Shown here piece after piece: positions 7,251 to 7,394 of a stretch of DNA of 7,394 nucleotides; the first letter of the stretch is position 1; each line of letters starts with the position of its first letter. The position numbers and the translations under genes were made by a program. Below the pieces are notes generated by a model. The model saw only the letters and a list, made by a program, of their open reading frames with translations, had not been told where the DNA came from and did not search any database. The stretch is from Elusimicrobiota bacterium. GTDB taxonomy: Bacteria; CG03; SLGR01; PWQF01. The stretch spans positions 1 through 7,394 of the forward strand of contig PWQF01000255.1 of the NCBI GenBank assembly GCA_003556865.1, read 5' to 3'.

Positions 7251-7279
7251 ATTTTAACCTATCAATTCAAGAAAGTAAA
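7251..7279 (-). promoter_or_regulatory. Predicted sigma70-type promoter for the polyamine operon
   Basis: Minus-strand TTTACT (7279-7274), a 17-base spacer, then TAAAAT (7256-7251). The expected start is near 7244, giving a leader of about 53 bases. The layout closely matches the predicted bamA promoter (TTTACA, 17 bases, TAAAAT), which raises confidence in both. It separates the operon from the tRNA upstream, although read-through from the tRNA cannot be excluded. Confidence 0.55.
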
Positions 7280-7316
7280 GAGATTGGAGCAGGACTTCAT
7301 CGCTGCAGAGGGGAAG

Positions 7317-7393
7317 TGGTGGGCGGAACAGGACTTGAACCTGTGACTTCTGCCGTGTAAAGGCAGCGCTCTAGCCAACTGAGCTACCCGCCC
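7317..7393 (-). tRNA. tRNA-Val (anticodon UAC)
   Basis: A full cloverleaf reads on the minus strand: acceptor GGGCGGG pairing with the 3' TCCGCCC (last pair G-U), D arm GCTC/GAGC, anticodon arm CTGCC/GGCAG with 7-base loop TTTACAC, a 5-base variable loop, and T arm ACAGG-TTCAAGT-CCTGT. The anticodon TAC is at 7359-7357, which decodes valine GUN codons (GUA best). The discriminator is A (7320) and CCA is encoded (7319-7317). It lies in the same direction as the operon downstream. One base of sequence remains beyond its 5' end, so its promoter is outside the window. Confidence 0.97.
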
Positions 7394-7394
7394 G

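Noticed and set aside
7317..7393. tRNA-Val as an integration site for a mobile element
   Set aside because: No integrase, no repeated tRNA 3' end and only core metabolic and envelope genes lie next to it in this window.

Overview
All genes in this window lie on the minus strand, so transcription runs from the right end to the left end. The window reads as a piece of the chromosome of a diderm, LPS-making bacterium: it encodes BamA, an OmpH/Skp-like periplasmic chaperone, and the lipid A enzymes LpxD and LpxC. Heavy use of AGG, ATA and GGG codons and the presence of a bacterial deoxyhypusine-synthase-like (DHS-like) protein with a pyruvoyl-dependent arginine decarboxylase point away from well-studied proteobacteria. 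A candidate phylum or a diderm Firmicutes-type lineage is possible, but the sequence alone does not settle the phylum.

Right part (about 7393 to 4729): a tRNA-Val(UAC) with encoded CCA is followed by a 122-base spacer carrying a good sigma70-type promoter. Then comes a compact three-gene polyamine unit: a DHS-like protein, pyruvoyl-dependent arginine decarboxylase (PvlArgDC) and an agmatinase-family ureohydrolase (SpeB). The last two would turn arginine into agmatine and then into putrescine plus urea. The DHS-like enzyme could then use putrescine as an aminobutyl donor or acceptor, for example to make homospermidine. No S-adenosylmethionine decarboxylase or spermidine synthase is in the window.

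Middle (4728 to 4588): a 141-base AT-rich intergenic region with a strong-looking promoter (TTTACA, 17 bases, TAAAAT) and, directly downstream of the expected start site, a perfect 9-base inverted repeat.

Left part (4587 to 1): an outer-membrane biogenesis operon, bamA, ompH-like, lpxD and lpxC (lpxC runs off the left end). The genes are packed with overlaps (TAATG between bamA and ompH; 23 bases ompH/lpxD; 20 bases lpxD/lpxC), which suggests translational coupling. The order resembles the enterobacterial bamA-skp-lpxD block, but lpxC sits where fabZ would be. The OmpH-like protein is unusual: an acidic, proline-rich stretch interrupts its coiled-coil region.

Nothing in the window looks like a mobile element, CRISPR array, phage or defence system. 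The main points of interest are the polyamine cassette with its divergent DHS-like active site, the acidic OmpH variant, and the dyad in the bamA leader.
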